NCBI GenBank assembly: GCA_965224525.1
Contig: OZ245050.1
Span: 930,001 to 994,000, forward strand
Direction: 5' to 3'
Length of the DNA stretch: 64,000 nt
Source of the DNA: Granulosicoccus sp036478565
GTDB lineage: Bacteria; Pseudomonadota; Gammaproteobacteria; Granulosicoccales; Granulosicoccaceae
Shown here piece by piece: positions 44,465 to 52,879 of this stretch (the stretch's first letter is position 1; each line of letters starts with the position of its first letter). The translations under genes and the position numbers were made by a program. The notes beneath the pieces are model-generated. The model saw only the letters and a list, made by a program, of their open reading frames with translations. It was not told where the DNA came from and made no database searches.

Positions 44465-44501
44465 ATCTCTAATTTACCATTGTGGAAACTAATTGTACTA
44501 G

Positions 44502-44663
44502 CAGCATATCCCAGGATCCCCCTATTGTGTCAATGATACTGCCGAGCCAACTGCCGAATGGTTAGGTGATTTTGAGTGGTATAGAGATTTTCTATACCAG
44601 GCATGTGTAAGCAACGCTTGTGGTTCAGGTTCAGGTTCAGGTTCAGGTTCAGGTAATTATTGA
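44502..44663 (+). pseudogene. Start-less coding fragment ending in a Gly-Ser repeat
   Basis: From 44502 to the TGA at 44661-44663 one phase stays open and reads like protein (NDTAEPTAEWLGDFEWYRDF, then LYQACVSNAC) before running into (GS)5 encoded by the GGTTCA repeat. It has no start codon. It may be the 3' end of a lost secreted protein. Chance cannot be excluded. Confidence 0.3.
44622..44651. repeat. Five tandem copies of GGTTCA
   Basis: A hexanucleotide microsatellite, 30 bases plus a partial sixth copy (GGT). The six-base unit keeps reading frame, coding Gly-Ser in phase with the upstream fragment. Confidence 0.95.
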
Positions 44664-45110
44664 GTACAGCGGCTGGTGATCGCAGTTTGTTGGCTTGTCA
44701 CATTCGATTCGATGTAAGACAGGAATTCTTCGGGTTCTCAAAGGTACTGATGATCCATGCAGATGCTATTTTCCCGAGTTGGAAACGTTTTGTGCTTCGA
44801 TTTGAGACCAGCATTGCAACACTGCTGGTAAAGTGCTGCAATAGCGTTTGATTTAATTGGGTGGCGTTAACTGCAGTAATATCCTTATTCCTGAATATTT
44901 CACACGTACTTCCAATATAACAATAGCACTGAAAACAGCGTATAACAGAACGGACGCCCACCGCAAAGACACTTCGGAGGAAGTGGGCTATGAGGGTGTT
45001 CGCGTTTGAGTCTGGCAATATTAAACCTGCTCGTATGCTGACTATCAAGGGCAGAGTCGAAGTCGCTAGTCGATTAACTCGTGTGGCCACAGAATTTGCG
45101 CATCTATTTT
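44664..45110. other. Intergenic region without recognised gene
   Basis: About 450 bases before the FAD oxidoreductase gene. The minus-strand frame at 44698-45090 has no convincing product or ribosome binding site. No repeat or RNA gene is seen. Confidence 0.4.
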
Positions 45111-46460
45111 ATGCTACTGAAAAGCCCGATCAATATTAGGACAGCAGTGCAGTTTAAGGCTGATCTTCCCGCAGCTGTTGATGTGGTTGTCATCGGTGGC
45201 GGTGTTATTGGTATCAGCGCCGCGTTGTACCTGGCAGAGCAGGGCGTACATGTATTGGTCTGCGAAAAGGGTCGCGTCGCAGGTGAGCAATCGAGCCGAA
45301 ACTGGGGCTGGGTGCGCCAGACAGGCAGGGATGCCGCAGAACTTCCCATCATGATTGAATCGCGTCGAATTTGGCAGACGATGGCATCAAGAACCGGTGA
45401 AGAATGCCTTTCTTTCAATGAGTGCGGTGTCCTGTATCTGGCCGACAGAGAAGCAACGCTCGCTGGGTTCCATGAGTTTGTCGAGCTGGCAGCAAACCAT
45501 GGGTTGGTATCCCGTGTGATCAGTGCAAAAGAGATCGCTGCACGATTACCGCTGGCAAACCACAAGTGGATTGGCGGATTGCTGACAGAATCTGATGGTC
45601 GTGTAGAGCCCTGGTATGCGGTCCCTGCAATGGCTCGGGCCGCACAAGGTGCCGGGGCCATTATCAAAGAGTCCTGTGCCGTCAGGGACATTCTCTCTAC
45701 CAATGGTCTGGTCAGTGGTGTTGTAACCGAACATGGCGTGGTCAAGGCCGATCAGGTTCTGTTGGCGGGTGGCGCCTGGTCATCACTGCTGGCCAGGCAA
45801 TGCAATGTGCGATTACCGCAGCTGAGCGTCAAGGCAACGGTGGCGCGCATCGAGAACACATCAGAATTGTTGACTGGCAACGTTTGGGATGACAAGCTCG
45901 GGATAGCCCGGCGACTGGATGGTGGCTATAGTATGGCGTTGACAGATTTCCAGGAGTGTTTTATCGGGCCTGATTCGTTTCGTTACTTCAAGCCCTTTCT
46001 TCAGGCAGCAATTGCAACTCGTTCAGATAATCATTTCAGCCTGGCATCCCCCAATGCCTATCCGGATGCCTGGAGTACGCCACGGCGATGGTCAGCAGAT
46101 GAGATCAGCCCGTTCGAACGATGTCGTGTGCTTGATCCAATGGCTGACACTTGTGTTGTTGCTCGCATGATTGATCGCCTCAAGACGCGTTTTGACGGGT
46201 GCAACAATGCCAGCGCCAGTCATGCCTGGGCAGGAATGATTGATGCCATGCCAGATTTTGTACCGGTACTCGATCAAAGCCCTGGTCTGCCCGGACTGTT
46301 TATTGCCACCGGTTTTAGTGGTCATGGTTTTGGTATTGGCCCGGCGGCGGGTCGTGTGATGGCTGACATGATACAAGGCAAGCCGTGCGCATATGAGTTA
46401 GGACGGTTTCGACTGAATAGATTCAATGATGGATCCCGACTATGCCTGGGGCCGCATTGA
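45111..46460 (+). CDS. FAD-dependent oxidoreductase, D-amino-acid oxidase (DAO) family
   Basis: 449 residues. The Rossmann FAD site is VVVIGGGVIGISAALYLAEQG, then SSRNWGWVRQTGRDAAELP, and the C-terminal FIATGFSGHGFGIGPAAGR is the usual second FAD contact. DAO-family members oxidise amino or hydroxy groups of amino acids, sarcosine or hydroxyprolines. The ATG at 45111 is preferred to GTG at 45081. The substrate is unknown; it lies upstream of the sugar-acid cluster but may not be part of it. Confidence 0.87.
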   Translation: MLLKSPINIRTAVQFKADLPAAVDVVVIGGGVIGISAALYLAEQGVHVLVCEKGRVAGEQSSRNWGWVRQTGRDAAELPIMIESRRIWQTMASRTGEECLSFNECGVLYLADREATLAGFHEFVELAANHGLVSRVISAKEIAARLPLANHKWIGGLLTESDGRVEPWYAVPAMARAAQGAGAIIKESCAVRDILSTNGLVSGVVTEHGVVKADQVLLAGGAWSSLLARQCNVRLPQLSVKATVARIENTSELLTGNVWDDKLGIARRLDGGYSMALTDFQECFIGPDSFRYFKPFLQAAIATRSDNHFSLASPNAYPDAWSTPRRWSADEISPFERCRVLDPMADTCVVARMIDRLKTRFDGCNNASASHAWAGMIDAMPDFVPVLDQSPGLPGLFIATGFSGHGFGIGPAAGRVMADMIQGKPCAYELGRFRLNRFNDGSRLCLGPH

Positions 46461-46726
46461 GTATCACTTTTCAGATTCGGTTTTTTCTGTGCATATACAG
46501 CCTGGACTGACTGGTCTGCGTTATCCATTCAATGTGGGGCTACCACACTGTTCCGGAAAGGCGGTGGCTACTGTGAATGGAAACAGCCATTGTAATAATG
46601 AACGAATTCGCTATAGGATGGTTACGCTAACCGGGCCAGTTGCCCTGACTACAATATCGGGATTTCAAGTTATAACTGGCAGCTTGTGATGGGCCTTCAA
46701 GTTGAGTTTGCTTCGGGATGACAGTA

Positions 46727-47077
46727 ATGAGCGAGAAAAATGACCGGCAAGTTGATGTCAAAACTGATCCGAGGTTAATTCAGCTCTCGCCACGCGATAA
46801 CGTATTGGTCTTGCGTGATGTCATAGAAGGGGGTGAAAAAATATGCGTTAGCGGAACTCATGTCGTCATCAAGCAGCGCATCGGGCTTGGCCACAAATTG
46901 GCTTCAAAGGCAATTTTATCGGATGAAAAAGTCATCAAGTACGGAGCGCCGATAGGCTCAGCGACGCTGGACATTGGAGTAGGAGAGCATGTGCACATAC
47001 ACAACATAAAAAGCAACTACACGCCGACCCTGTCGCTGGAAGAAGAAAATGATAGTGTGACGCAGTCTCATGCCTGA
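46727..47077 (+). CDS. UxaA-family dehydratase, small (SAF) subunit
   Basis: 116 residues, the SAF-domain part of altronate-type dehydratases: NVLVLRDVIEGGEKICVSG, GLGHKLASKAI and VIKYGAPIGSATLDI, then HVHIHNIKS. The large subunit is encoded next with an 8-base overlap. ATG at 46727 has GGGA eight bases upstream; ATG at 46718 is an alternative three codons longer. Together they dehydrate a sugar acid to a 2-keto-3-deoxy acid. Confidence 0.85.
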   Translation: MSEKNDRQVDVKTDPRLIQLSPRDNVLVLRDVIEGGEKICVSGTHVVIKQRIGLGHKLASKAILSDEKVIKYGAPIGSATLDIGVGEHVHIHNIKSNYTPTLSLEEENDSVTQSHA

Positions 47078-48275
47078 AACGTCAATCAACATGCGCGGCT
47101 ATATGCGATCGGACGGACGCAAAGGCATTCGGAATCTTGTAGTGGTTGCCTACCTGGTTGAGTGTGCTCATCATGTGGCTCGCGAAATTGTCCAGCCAAA
47201 TCGTGAGCAGGCACATCTCATCGGTTTCCCAGGCTGTTTTCCTAATGCCTACGCCCAGCGGATGATGGAAAAGCTGTGCACGCACCCAAATATTGGTGCT
47301 GTTTTGCTAGTGTCGCTGGGTTGCGAGAGTTTTAACCGCTATCAGTTGAAGAAGGTCATAGAAGCAAGTGGTCGTCCGGTGAGTAATATTGTTATCCAGC
47401 GCGAGGGCGGGACACCTGGGTCGATTAAGGCAGGGCAAAAATGGATAGCGGAGCAGATCACACATTTGCAAAAACACGTAACGGTCCCAATGACTATTGA
47501 TGAACTGTCAATTGGCACTATCTGTGGTGGTTCGGACGGCACCAGTGGTATAACCGGCAACCCGGCAGTCGGTCGTGCATTCGATAAACTCATTACCGAG
47601 GGTGCCACTTGTATATTTGAAGAAACCGGTGAATTGATTGGTTGTGAGCAAATCATGGCGGAGCGCGCCGTGACCCCAGAGCTTGGGCAGGCATTGATCG
47701 CATCCGTAAAAAAAGCAGCAAGCTACTATGAGCAGCTTGGTTACGGTAGTTTTGCTGCGGGCAATGCTGAAGGTGGACTGTCGACCATTGAAGAAAAGTC
47801 GATGGGAGCGTATGCCAAATCCGGACAGTCCAGAATATCCGGTCTCATCAAACCGGGCGACATACCAGGCAAAGGCGGTCTCTATCTGATGGACGTTGTG
47901 CCGGATGGGGAAGTTCGTTTCGGTTTTCCCAATATTTCCGACAATGCTGAAATTGTAGAAATGATGGCCTCAGGAGTACACATGACTTTGTTCGTGACCG
48001 GGCGAGGATCGGTTGTCGGTTCAGCGATCTCTCCCGTTATAAAAATAGCGGCTAACCCTGAAATGTATGAACGTCTTACAGAAGACATGGATATCAATGC
48101 CGGGCGGATCTTGCGAGATGAAGCTACGCTTGATGAGGTTGGTAACGAGATTTTCGATTTGGTGATCGATATTGCCAGTGGAACCAGTAGCAAGTCCGAG
48201 CAGCAGGGTCATACCGAGTTCATTCTGACCTATAAATCCTTTGAGCCGCTTGGACCTGCATGTTTGCCCGTGTGA
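47070..48275 (+). CDS. UxaA-family dehydratase, large subunit
   Basis: 401 residues. GYMRSDGRKGIRNLVVVAYL, TICGGSDGTSGITGNPAVG and GKGGLYLMDVVPDGEVRFG are the UxaA C-terminal block. Enzymes of this family dehydrate altronate, galactarate or, in split form, other sugar acids. It overlaps the small-subunit gene. The neighbouring lactonase- and KDF-dehydrogenase-like genes point to a six-carbon deoxy-acid such as L-fuconate or a relative (inference). Confidence 0.87.
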   Translation: MPETSINMRGYMRSDGRKGIRNLVVVAYLVECAHHVAREIVQPNREQAHLIGFPGCFPNAYAQRMMEKLCTHPNIGAVLLVSLGCESFNRYQLKKVIEASGRPVSNIVIQREGGTPGSIKAGQKWIAEQITHLQKHVTVPMTIDELSIGTICGGSDGTSGITGNPAVGRAFDKLITEGATCIFEETGELIGCEQIMAERAVTPELGQALIASVKKAASYYEQLGYGSFAAGNAEGGLSTIEEKSMGAYAKSGQSRISGLIKPGDIPGKGGLYLMDVVPDGEVRFGFPNISDNAEIVEMMASGVHMTLFVTGRGSVVGSAISPVIKIAANPEMYERLTEDMDINAGRILRDEATLDEVGNEIFDLVIDIASGTSSKSEQQGHTEFILTYKSFEPLGPACLPV

Positions 48276-48298
48276 GGTTCACTATTAATAATACGAGG

Positions 48299-48565
48299 AT
48301 GCGCTATTGCACAGGTACTCATGAGAATGGAAAAACATATGATCTGCAAGATCCCAGGCATATCGAAATCGCGCAAAAACTGTCTGCAACTAGTTCTATT
48401 GCGGCGATGAATATTTATACCGCGCTGGAATCATTGCCTGATCTTTTTCCTGTACAACTTCGTGAGCATGAAGGCTGGGTATCTCTTGTTACCACATACC
48501 TTGATATGATGATGGGGCAGGGCATGCAAAGCGCTATTGAGCGGGTGGTGCGAGAGACAGTTTGA
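48299..48565 (+). pseudogene. C-terminal remnant of a mannitol dehydrogenase/UxuB-family gene
   Basis: About 89 codons resemble the end of mannitol-dehydrogenase-family oxidoreductases (D-mannonate/fructuronate oxidoreductase): RYCTGTHENGKTYDLQDPRH, then LESLPDLFPVQLREHEGW. The whole Rossmann domain and catalytic Lys are missing. It starts in the end of the dehydratase gene (frame open from 48260) with no credible ribosome binding site. Most likely the scar of a deletion that removed the rest of the gene. Confidence 0.55.
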
Positions 48566-48685
48566 TAAACTGTGTTGTCTGAAGATACGATACCCTGAAC
48601 CCGCTTTCTTGTTGGTTGCATAATCTCGGGAAGCGCCTATAGTGCTGTTCGGCTGTAGGGTCCACTACCGACAAAGGGAAAATCC

Positions 48686-49426
48686 ATGAGTAATCGGCTA
48701 AACGGTAAAGCGTGCCTGGTATCAGCTGCAGGCCAGGGAATTGGCAGAGCCTCTGCTTTGGCGATGCATCGCGAGGGCGCCCATGTATTCGCGACAGACA
48801 TCAACGAGGAGGCACTTGCCACCCTGGCTGCCGAGGGTCTGGAAACGTTTGTATTGAATGTGCGCGAGCCTGAGTCCGTTGCACAGGCCGTTGAAAAAAC
48901 CGGGCCGCTGAATGTTCTGTTTAACTGCGCCGGGTTTGTTGAGCATGGCACCATTCTGGACTGCGATGAAGATGCCTGGTCATTCGCGCTTGATCTGAAT
49001 GTCACTGCTATGTATCGGATGATGCGAGCATTTCTGCCAGTCATGCTGGAAAACGGCGGTGGTTCCATTATTAATATGTCCTCGGTCGCCTCTTCAATCA
49101 TTGCCGCACCAAACCGGTTTTCCTATGGTGCGACCAAGGCTGCCGTTATCGGCATGACCAAAGCGGTGGCTGCCGATTTCATACAGCAAGGCATACGCTG
49201 CAATGCTATTTGCCCTGGTACGGTGGAATCACCGTCGCTGCAAGATCGTATGCGGGCGCAGGGCAACTACGAGAAGGCACGGGCGGCGTTCCTGGCGCGT
49301 CAGCCAACAGGCAGAATCGGGACTGCCGAGGAAATTGCCGCGCTGGTGGTTTATCTGGCCTCAGATGAATCCGCTTTTACTACGGGCGCCGCTCATGTCA
49401 TTGATGGTGGGTGGTCCAATACTTAG
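48686..49426 (+). CDS. SDR-family oxidoreductase, 2-keto-3-deoxy-L-fuconate dehydrogenase-like
   Basis: 246 residues. Cofactor motif SAAGQGIGRASALAM, NCAG, and catalytic YGATK preceded by the serine in MSSVASS. The overall sequence resembles the BDH2/KDF-dehydrogenase branch (CNAICPGTVESPSLQDR). It would oxidise a 2-keto-3-deoxy sugar acid after the dehydratase. AAGGGAAAATCC precedes the ATG. It lies between the dehydratase/UxuB remnant and the lactonase-like gene. Confidence 0.82.
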   Translation: MSNRLNGKACLVSAAGQGIGRASALAMHREGAHVFATDINEEALATLAAEGLETFVLNVREPESVAQAVEKTGPLNVLFNCAGFVEHGTILDCDEDAWSFALDLNVTAMYRMMRAFLPVMLENGGGSIINMSSVASSIIAAPNRFSYGATKAAVIGMTKAVAADFIQQGIRCNAICPGTVESPSLQDRMRAQGNYEKARAAFLARQPTGRIGTAEEIAALVVYLASDESAFTTGAAHVIDGGWSNT

Positions 49427-49488
49427 TACGATTCAGCGTGTAAACTCGATTGACCTCTAGCCCGGTTACGCTTTCAGACTAAAGACCC

Positions 49489-50364
49489 ATGATTCCGTTA
49501 CTCGACACTCATCAGCATCTGATTTACCCGGATATAGCAGATTACTCATGGACAGATAGTATTCCCGAGCTGGCTCACAAGTCCTTTACCAACTCAGCGT
49601 ATTGGAGAATCGCCAGCGATTCAGGAATCGGCGCGACGCTGTTCATGGAGGCAGGAGTTGACGATGCGGATTACCAGGATGAAGCGAGATATGCGGCCTG
49701 TCTTGCCGAGGAATCTACTAACAGAATTATCGGTATAGTTGCTTCCTGCCGCCCTGAGCATGTTGAGGGCTTTGACGCGTGGCTTGATGAGTGTGCTGGC
49801 ATGCCGGTGGTGGGGTTCCGACGAATTCTTCATGAGCTGGACGATAGGCTATCAAGAACCGAAGAGTTCAGAGCAAATGTTCGAAAATTAGGCAAACTCG
49901 ATTTGACTTTCGATATGTGCTTCCTTGCTCGCCAGTTGCCAGTAGCCGTCGAACTTGCTCGCGCTTGCGACAATACCCGTCTGATCCTTGACCATTGCGG
50001 CGTGCCTGATATCTCAGGTGGTGAGTTTAAGCTGTGGCAGCGTGGCATTTCCGAATTGGCCGAATTGCCTAATGTCAGTTGCAAACTTTCAGGGGTTATG
50101 GCTTATTGCGCGCCGGGTACAGCATCACTGGCAACCATCGAACCGTATTTGAATCACGTCGTCAATGCCTTTGGGTCAGAGAGGTTGCTGTGGGGAAGTG
50201 ATTGGCCCGTGGTTAACATGGCGAACGGGCTTGTTGACTGGATTGCAGTCACTCGATCTTTTCTTGACAGCCTGTCTGACGACGAAGCTGTAAAGCTGGC
50301 TCATGCCAATGCATCGAGAATATATCAGCTACAGACTCTGCCACTGATCGATCAGGCGGTATGA
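49489..50364 (+). CDS. Amidohydrolase-family protein, L-fuconolactonase-like
   Basis: 291 residues of the amidohydrolase-2 group. N-terminal DTHQHLIYPD (HxH), LILDHCGVPDI and LLWGSDWPVVN are the metal/catalytic features of L-fuconolactonase and pyrone-dicarboxylate lactonase relatives. It would open the lactone made from an aldose by a dehydrogenase. No L-fucose dehydrogenase gene is seen nearby, so the pathway is incomplete here. cobT begins 27 bases after its stop, likely cotranscribed. Confidence 0.85.
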   Translation: MIPLLDTHQHLIYPDIADYSWTDSIPELAHKSFTNSAYWRIASDSGIGATLFMEAGVDDADYQDEARYAACLAEESTNRIIGIVASCRPEHVEGFDAWLDECAGMPVVGFRRILHELDDRLSRTEEFRANVRKLGKLDLTFDMCFLARQLPVAVELARACDNTRLILDHCGVPDISGGEFKLWQRGISELAELPNVSCKLSGVMAYCAPGTASLATIEPYLNHVVNAFGSERLLWGSDWPVVNMANGLVDWIAVTRSFLDSLSDDEAVKLAHANASRIYQLQTLPLIDQAV

Positions 50365-50391
50365 GTGAAACCGTGAGCGGAAGCAGAAACT

Positions 50392-51462
50392 TTGCATAAA
50401 GAATGGTCCAATCTTGATTCGTGGTTTGTTTCACAGAAAAGCTCTGCAGAACAGTTGTCGCTCAAAAGCGCACGCAATGCTATCGATCAAAAAACCAAAC
50501 CACCGGGTTCGCTGGGTCAGCTTGAACTGCTGGCTGCGCAATTGGCAATGCTGCAAAACTCGCTAAAACCAGTTGTTGATCCGGCACGAATTGTTGTGTT
50601 TGCTGGCGATCATGGTATTACAGCAGAAGGTGTCAGCGCTTTCCCGGCAGAAGTGACCGCGCAGATGATGAGTAATTTTGCCGGTGGCGGTGCCGCTGTT
50701 TGTGTGTTGTCAGCGGCCAACTCTGTGGGAGTTGAAGTGGTTGATGTCGGTGTGAATGCTAACCTGTCTGGCATCGACACTATTGTTCATGCCAGTATTG
50801 CCAGGGGAACACGTAATTATTTTCTTGAGGCTGCAATGTCTGTTGACGAATGCGAAGCCGCAAAGGCCGTTGGACAGGCCGCAGTTACCCGGGCTGTGGA
50901 TGACGGTGTTGTCTGTCTTGGGTTGGGAGAAATGGGTATCGGCAATTCAACGTCGGCAGCTGCGATTATTGCCATGTTGCTGGACATTCCGGCCAATGAA
51001 ATAACGGGACGAGGAACCGGCGTGGACGATGCAGTTCTGCTGCATAAAACCCAAATCGTGCAGCAGTCGATAAATTTGCATCGTCCTGCCTGTACTAACA
51101 GCATGTCCGTATTGAGGCATGTCGGTGGTTTCGAATTAGCGGCTATTGTCGGCGCCATGATTGAAGCGTCAAGAATTAGTTTACCAGTCCTGGTGGACGG
51201 GTTTATATCCACGGCGGCAGCATTGGTTGCAGTCAGACATGACGCAAGCGTTCGGCGAGTATTGATATTTTCCCATCAATCTGCAGAAGCCGGTCATGGT
51301 CGTGTATTGGAAGCACTGGATGCGAATCCATTGCTGAAGTTGAGCATGCGTCTGGGCGAAGGTTCGGCGGCGGCGCTGGCACTACCATTGTTACGCGCGG
51401 CGGCTGCGATGTTGTCAGGCATGTCGACGTTTGCTGAAGCGGGAGTGGCGAATTCACAGTGA
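50392..51462 (+). CDS. cobT: Nicotinate-nucleotide--dimethylbenzimidazole phosphoribosyltransferase
   Basis: 356 residues. Makes alpha-ribazole phosphate for the lower loop of cobalamin. Motifs: IVVFAGDHGITAEGVSAFP, VCLGLGEMGIGNSTSAAAI and DGFISTAAALVAVRHD. The TTG at 50392 is supported by GGAAG eight bases upstream. It heads an overlapping trio cobT-cobS-cobC. Its stop overlaps the GTG of cobS. No cobalamin riboswitch is visible upstream because it follows the lactonase gene closely. Confidence 0.93.
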   Translation: MHKEWSNLDSWFVSQKSSAEQLSLKSARNAIDQKTKPPGSLGQLELLAAQLAMLQNSLKPVVDPARIVVFAGDHGITAEGVSAFPAEVTAQMMSNFAGGGAAVCVLSAANSVGVEVVDVGVNANLSGIDTIVHASIARGTRNYFLEAAMSVDECEAAKAVGQAAVTRAVDDGVVCLGLGEMGIGNSTSAAAIIAMLLDIPANEITGRGTGVDDAVLLHKTQIVQQSINLHRPACTNSMSVLRHVGGFELAAIVGAMIEASRISLPVLVDGFISTAAALVAVRHDASVRRVLIFSHQSAEAGHGRVLEALDANPLLKLSMRLGEGSAAALALPLLRAAAAMLSGMSTFAEAGVANSQ

Positions 51463-52256
51463 AGAACCAATGGCGCGTGCTGGCGACTGCGATCATGTTC
51501 CTTACCCGTATCCCTGTTGGTCAGGCAGCCAGTGGTGAGGCGGACGATTTTGCAAAATCAACGCAATACTTTCCGCTTGTCGGCGTGTTGATTGGTACTT
51601 TACTGTCTTTGGTTTTTATTGCAGCCTGTCAAATATGGACAAGTAGCATCGCTATCGGTCTGACACTGCTCGTAGCCGTCCTGCTGACAGGAGGTTTTCA
51701 TGAAGACGGTTTGGCTGATGTTGCTGACAGTGCCGGCGCGTGGACAAAAGAGCGAAAAATCGAGATTATGCGTGACAGCCGAATCGGCACTTACGGGTCA
51801 CTGGCGCTCATTCTTGTTTTGTTGCTGAAGTATGCCGCGCTGACGACCATTACGAAGACAGGCCTTCTGTCGGAACCTGGCGCCAGTACAACTGCGTGGG
51901 GCATTTCGGCAACGTTGGTGTTGGCTCATGTATTGTCTCGCTGGTCAATTTTGCCCATGACCCGGTTTACGCCTTACGTTCGAGAGCTATCCAGTAACAA
52001 GGTATTTGCCGATGGTGTGACAGTTCATCGGTTATTGACAGGCAGCCTGATCTCTCTGGTTGTCCTGATCATTTGCTCAACCGCGCTGGGGGTGTCAGCT
52101 TACGTCGCTTTCGTCGCAACGCTTGCCGTGATCTGGTTGTCGCGGCGATGGTATCTGCGAGCTATTGGTGGCATTACAGGTGATTGTCTGGGCGCAACCA
52201 ATCAGTTGGTGGAGCTGGTGGTTTATCTTTGCATTGCAGGGGCTACCACTCAGTGA
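51459..52256 (+). CDS. cobS: Adenosylcobinamide-GDP ribazoletransferase
   Basis: 265 residues with several membrane helices. Joins adenosylcobinamide-GDP and alpha-ribazole. The conserved GGFHEDGLADVADSAGAW is present, as is the C-terminal GGITGDCLGATNQLVEL. GTGA overlap with cobT and again with cobC shows tight coupling. Uncommon feature: the start is GTG in both junctions. Confidence 0.93.
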   Translation: MKNQWRVLATAIMFLTRIPVGQAASGEADDFAKSTQYFPLVGVLIGTLLSLVFIAACQIWTSSIAIGLTLLVAVLLTGGFHEDGLADVADSAGAWTKERKIEIMRDSRIGTYGSLALILVLLLKYAALTTITKTGLLSEPGASTTAWGISATLVLAHVLSRWSILPMTRFTPYVRELSSNKVFADGVTVHRLLTGSLISLVVLIICSTALGVSAYVAFVATLAVIWLSRRWYLRAIGGITGDCLGATNQLVELVVYLCIAGATTQ

Positions 52257-52849
52257 CAACCCTTTATCTGGTACGCCATGGACACACAGCCGTTGCAGAT
52301 GCAGGCATTATTGCGGGATTCACGGATGTGAATCTGTCCCCGAGCGGTGAAGTCTCGGTGGCAGAACTGGTCTCATCTATGGCGGATCTGCCACCCGTGC
52401 AGTTTCATTCCAGTGATTTACTCAGGGCGGTGCACACTGCACAAATTCTGGGTGGACAAAAAGTGATTCGTGATTCGCGTTTGCGAGAATTGAATTTTGG
52501 CGATTGGGAGGGCTGTACGTGGGATCAGGTTTATGAACAAGATGCAGAATATCTGGCAGCGTGGTCAGACAATTGGATTAAAATAGCGCCGCCAGGCGGT
52601 GAAACATTTGCACAGCTGGCAAGCCGGGCCGGTGACTGGTTAGCAGAAGTCTCAACGGAGTTGCCAGACTCTACTTTGGTTGTGGCAGCGCATGGTGGCA
52701 GTATACGGGCATTGATTTGCCTGGCACTGCGCGTGCCGCTCGACAGCGCTATGAAATTTTCGATATCACATGCTCATGTAAGCAAGTTGGTAGTGGCTTC
52801 TACAGGGACTCGTTGTGCTTTTGTCAATGGTTGCGGATTCAATGGATAG
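52253..52849 (+). CDS. cobC: Alpha-ribazole phosphatase (histidine phosphatase family)
   Basis: 198 residues from the GTG at 52253. The histidine phosphatase site is LYLVRHGHT and the second histidine is in VVAAHGGSIRAL. The family assignment to CobC rests mainly on position: it overlaps cobS. RLRELNFGDWEG is the usual CobC segment. A longer frame from 52184 overlaps cobS and is rejected. Confidence 0.9.
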   Translation: MTTLYLVRHGHTAVADAGIIAGFTDVNLSPSGEVSVAELVSSMADLPPVQFHSSDLLRAVHTAQILGGQKVIRDSRLRELNFGDWEGCTWDQVYEQDAEYLAAWSDNWIKIAPPGGETFAQLASRAGDWLAEVSTELPDSTLVVAAHGGSIRALICLALRVPLDSAMKFSISHAHVSKLVVASTGTRCAFVNGCGFNG

Positions 52850-52879
52850 TCTTCTGAACTTTGTATTGCTGTAAGCAGT

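Noticed and set aside
44622..44651. CRISPR or larger repeat array
   Set aside because: The unit is only six bases with no spacers: a simple microsatellite.
44698..45090. Minus-strand gene of 130 codons
   Set aside because: No ribosome binding site, family motif or protein-like composition.
46426..46689. Small plus-strand gene overlapping the DAO-family gene end
   Set aside because: It overlaps in another phase and has no recognisable product or ribosome binding site.
50345..50391. Cobalamin riboswitch before cobT
   Set aside because: Only 27 bases separate cobT from the preceding gene; there is no room for a B12 riboswitch.
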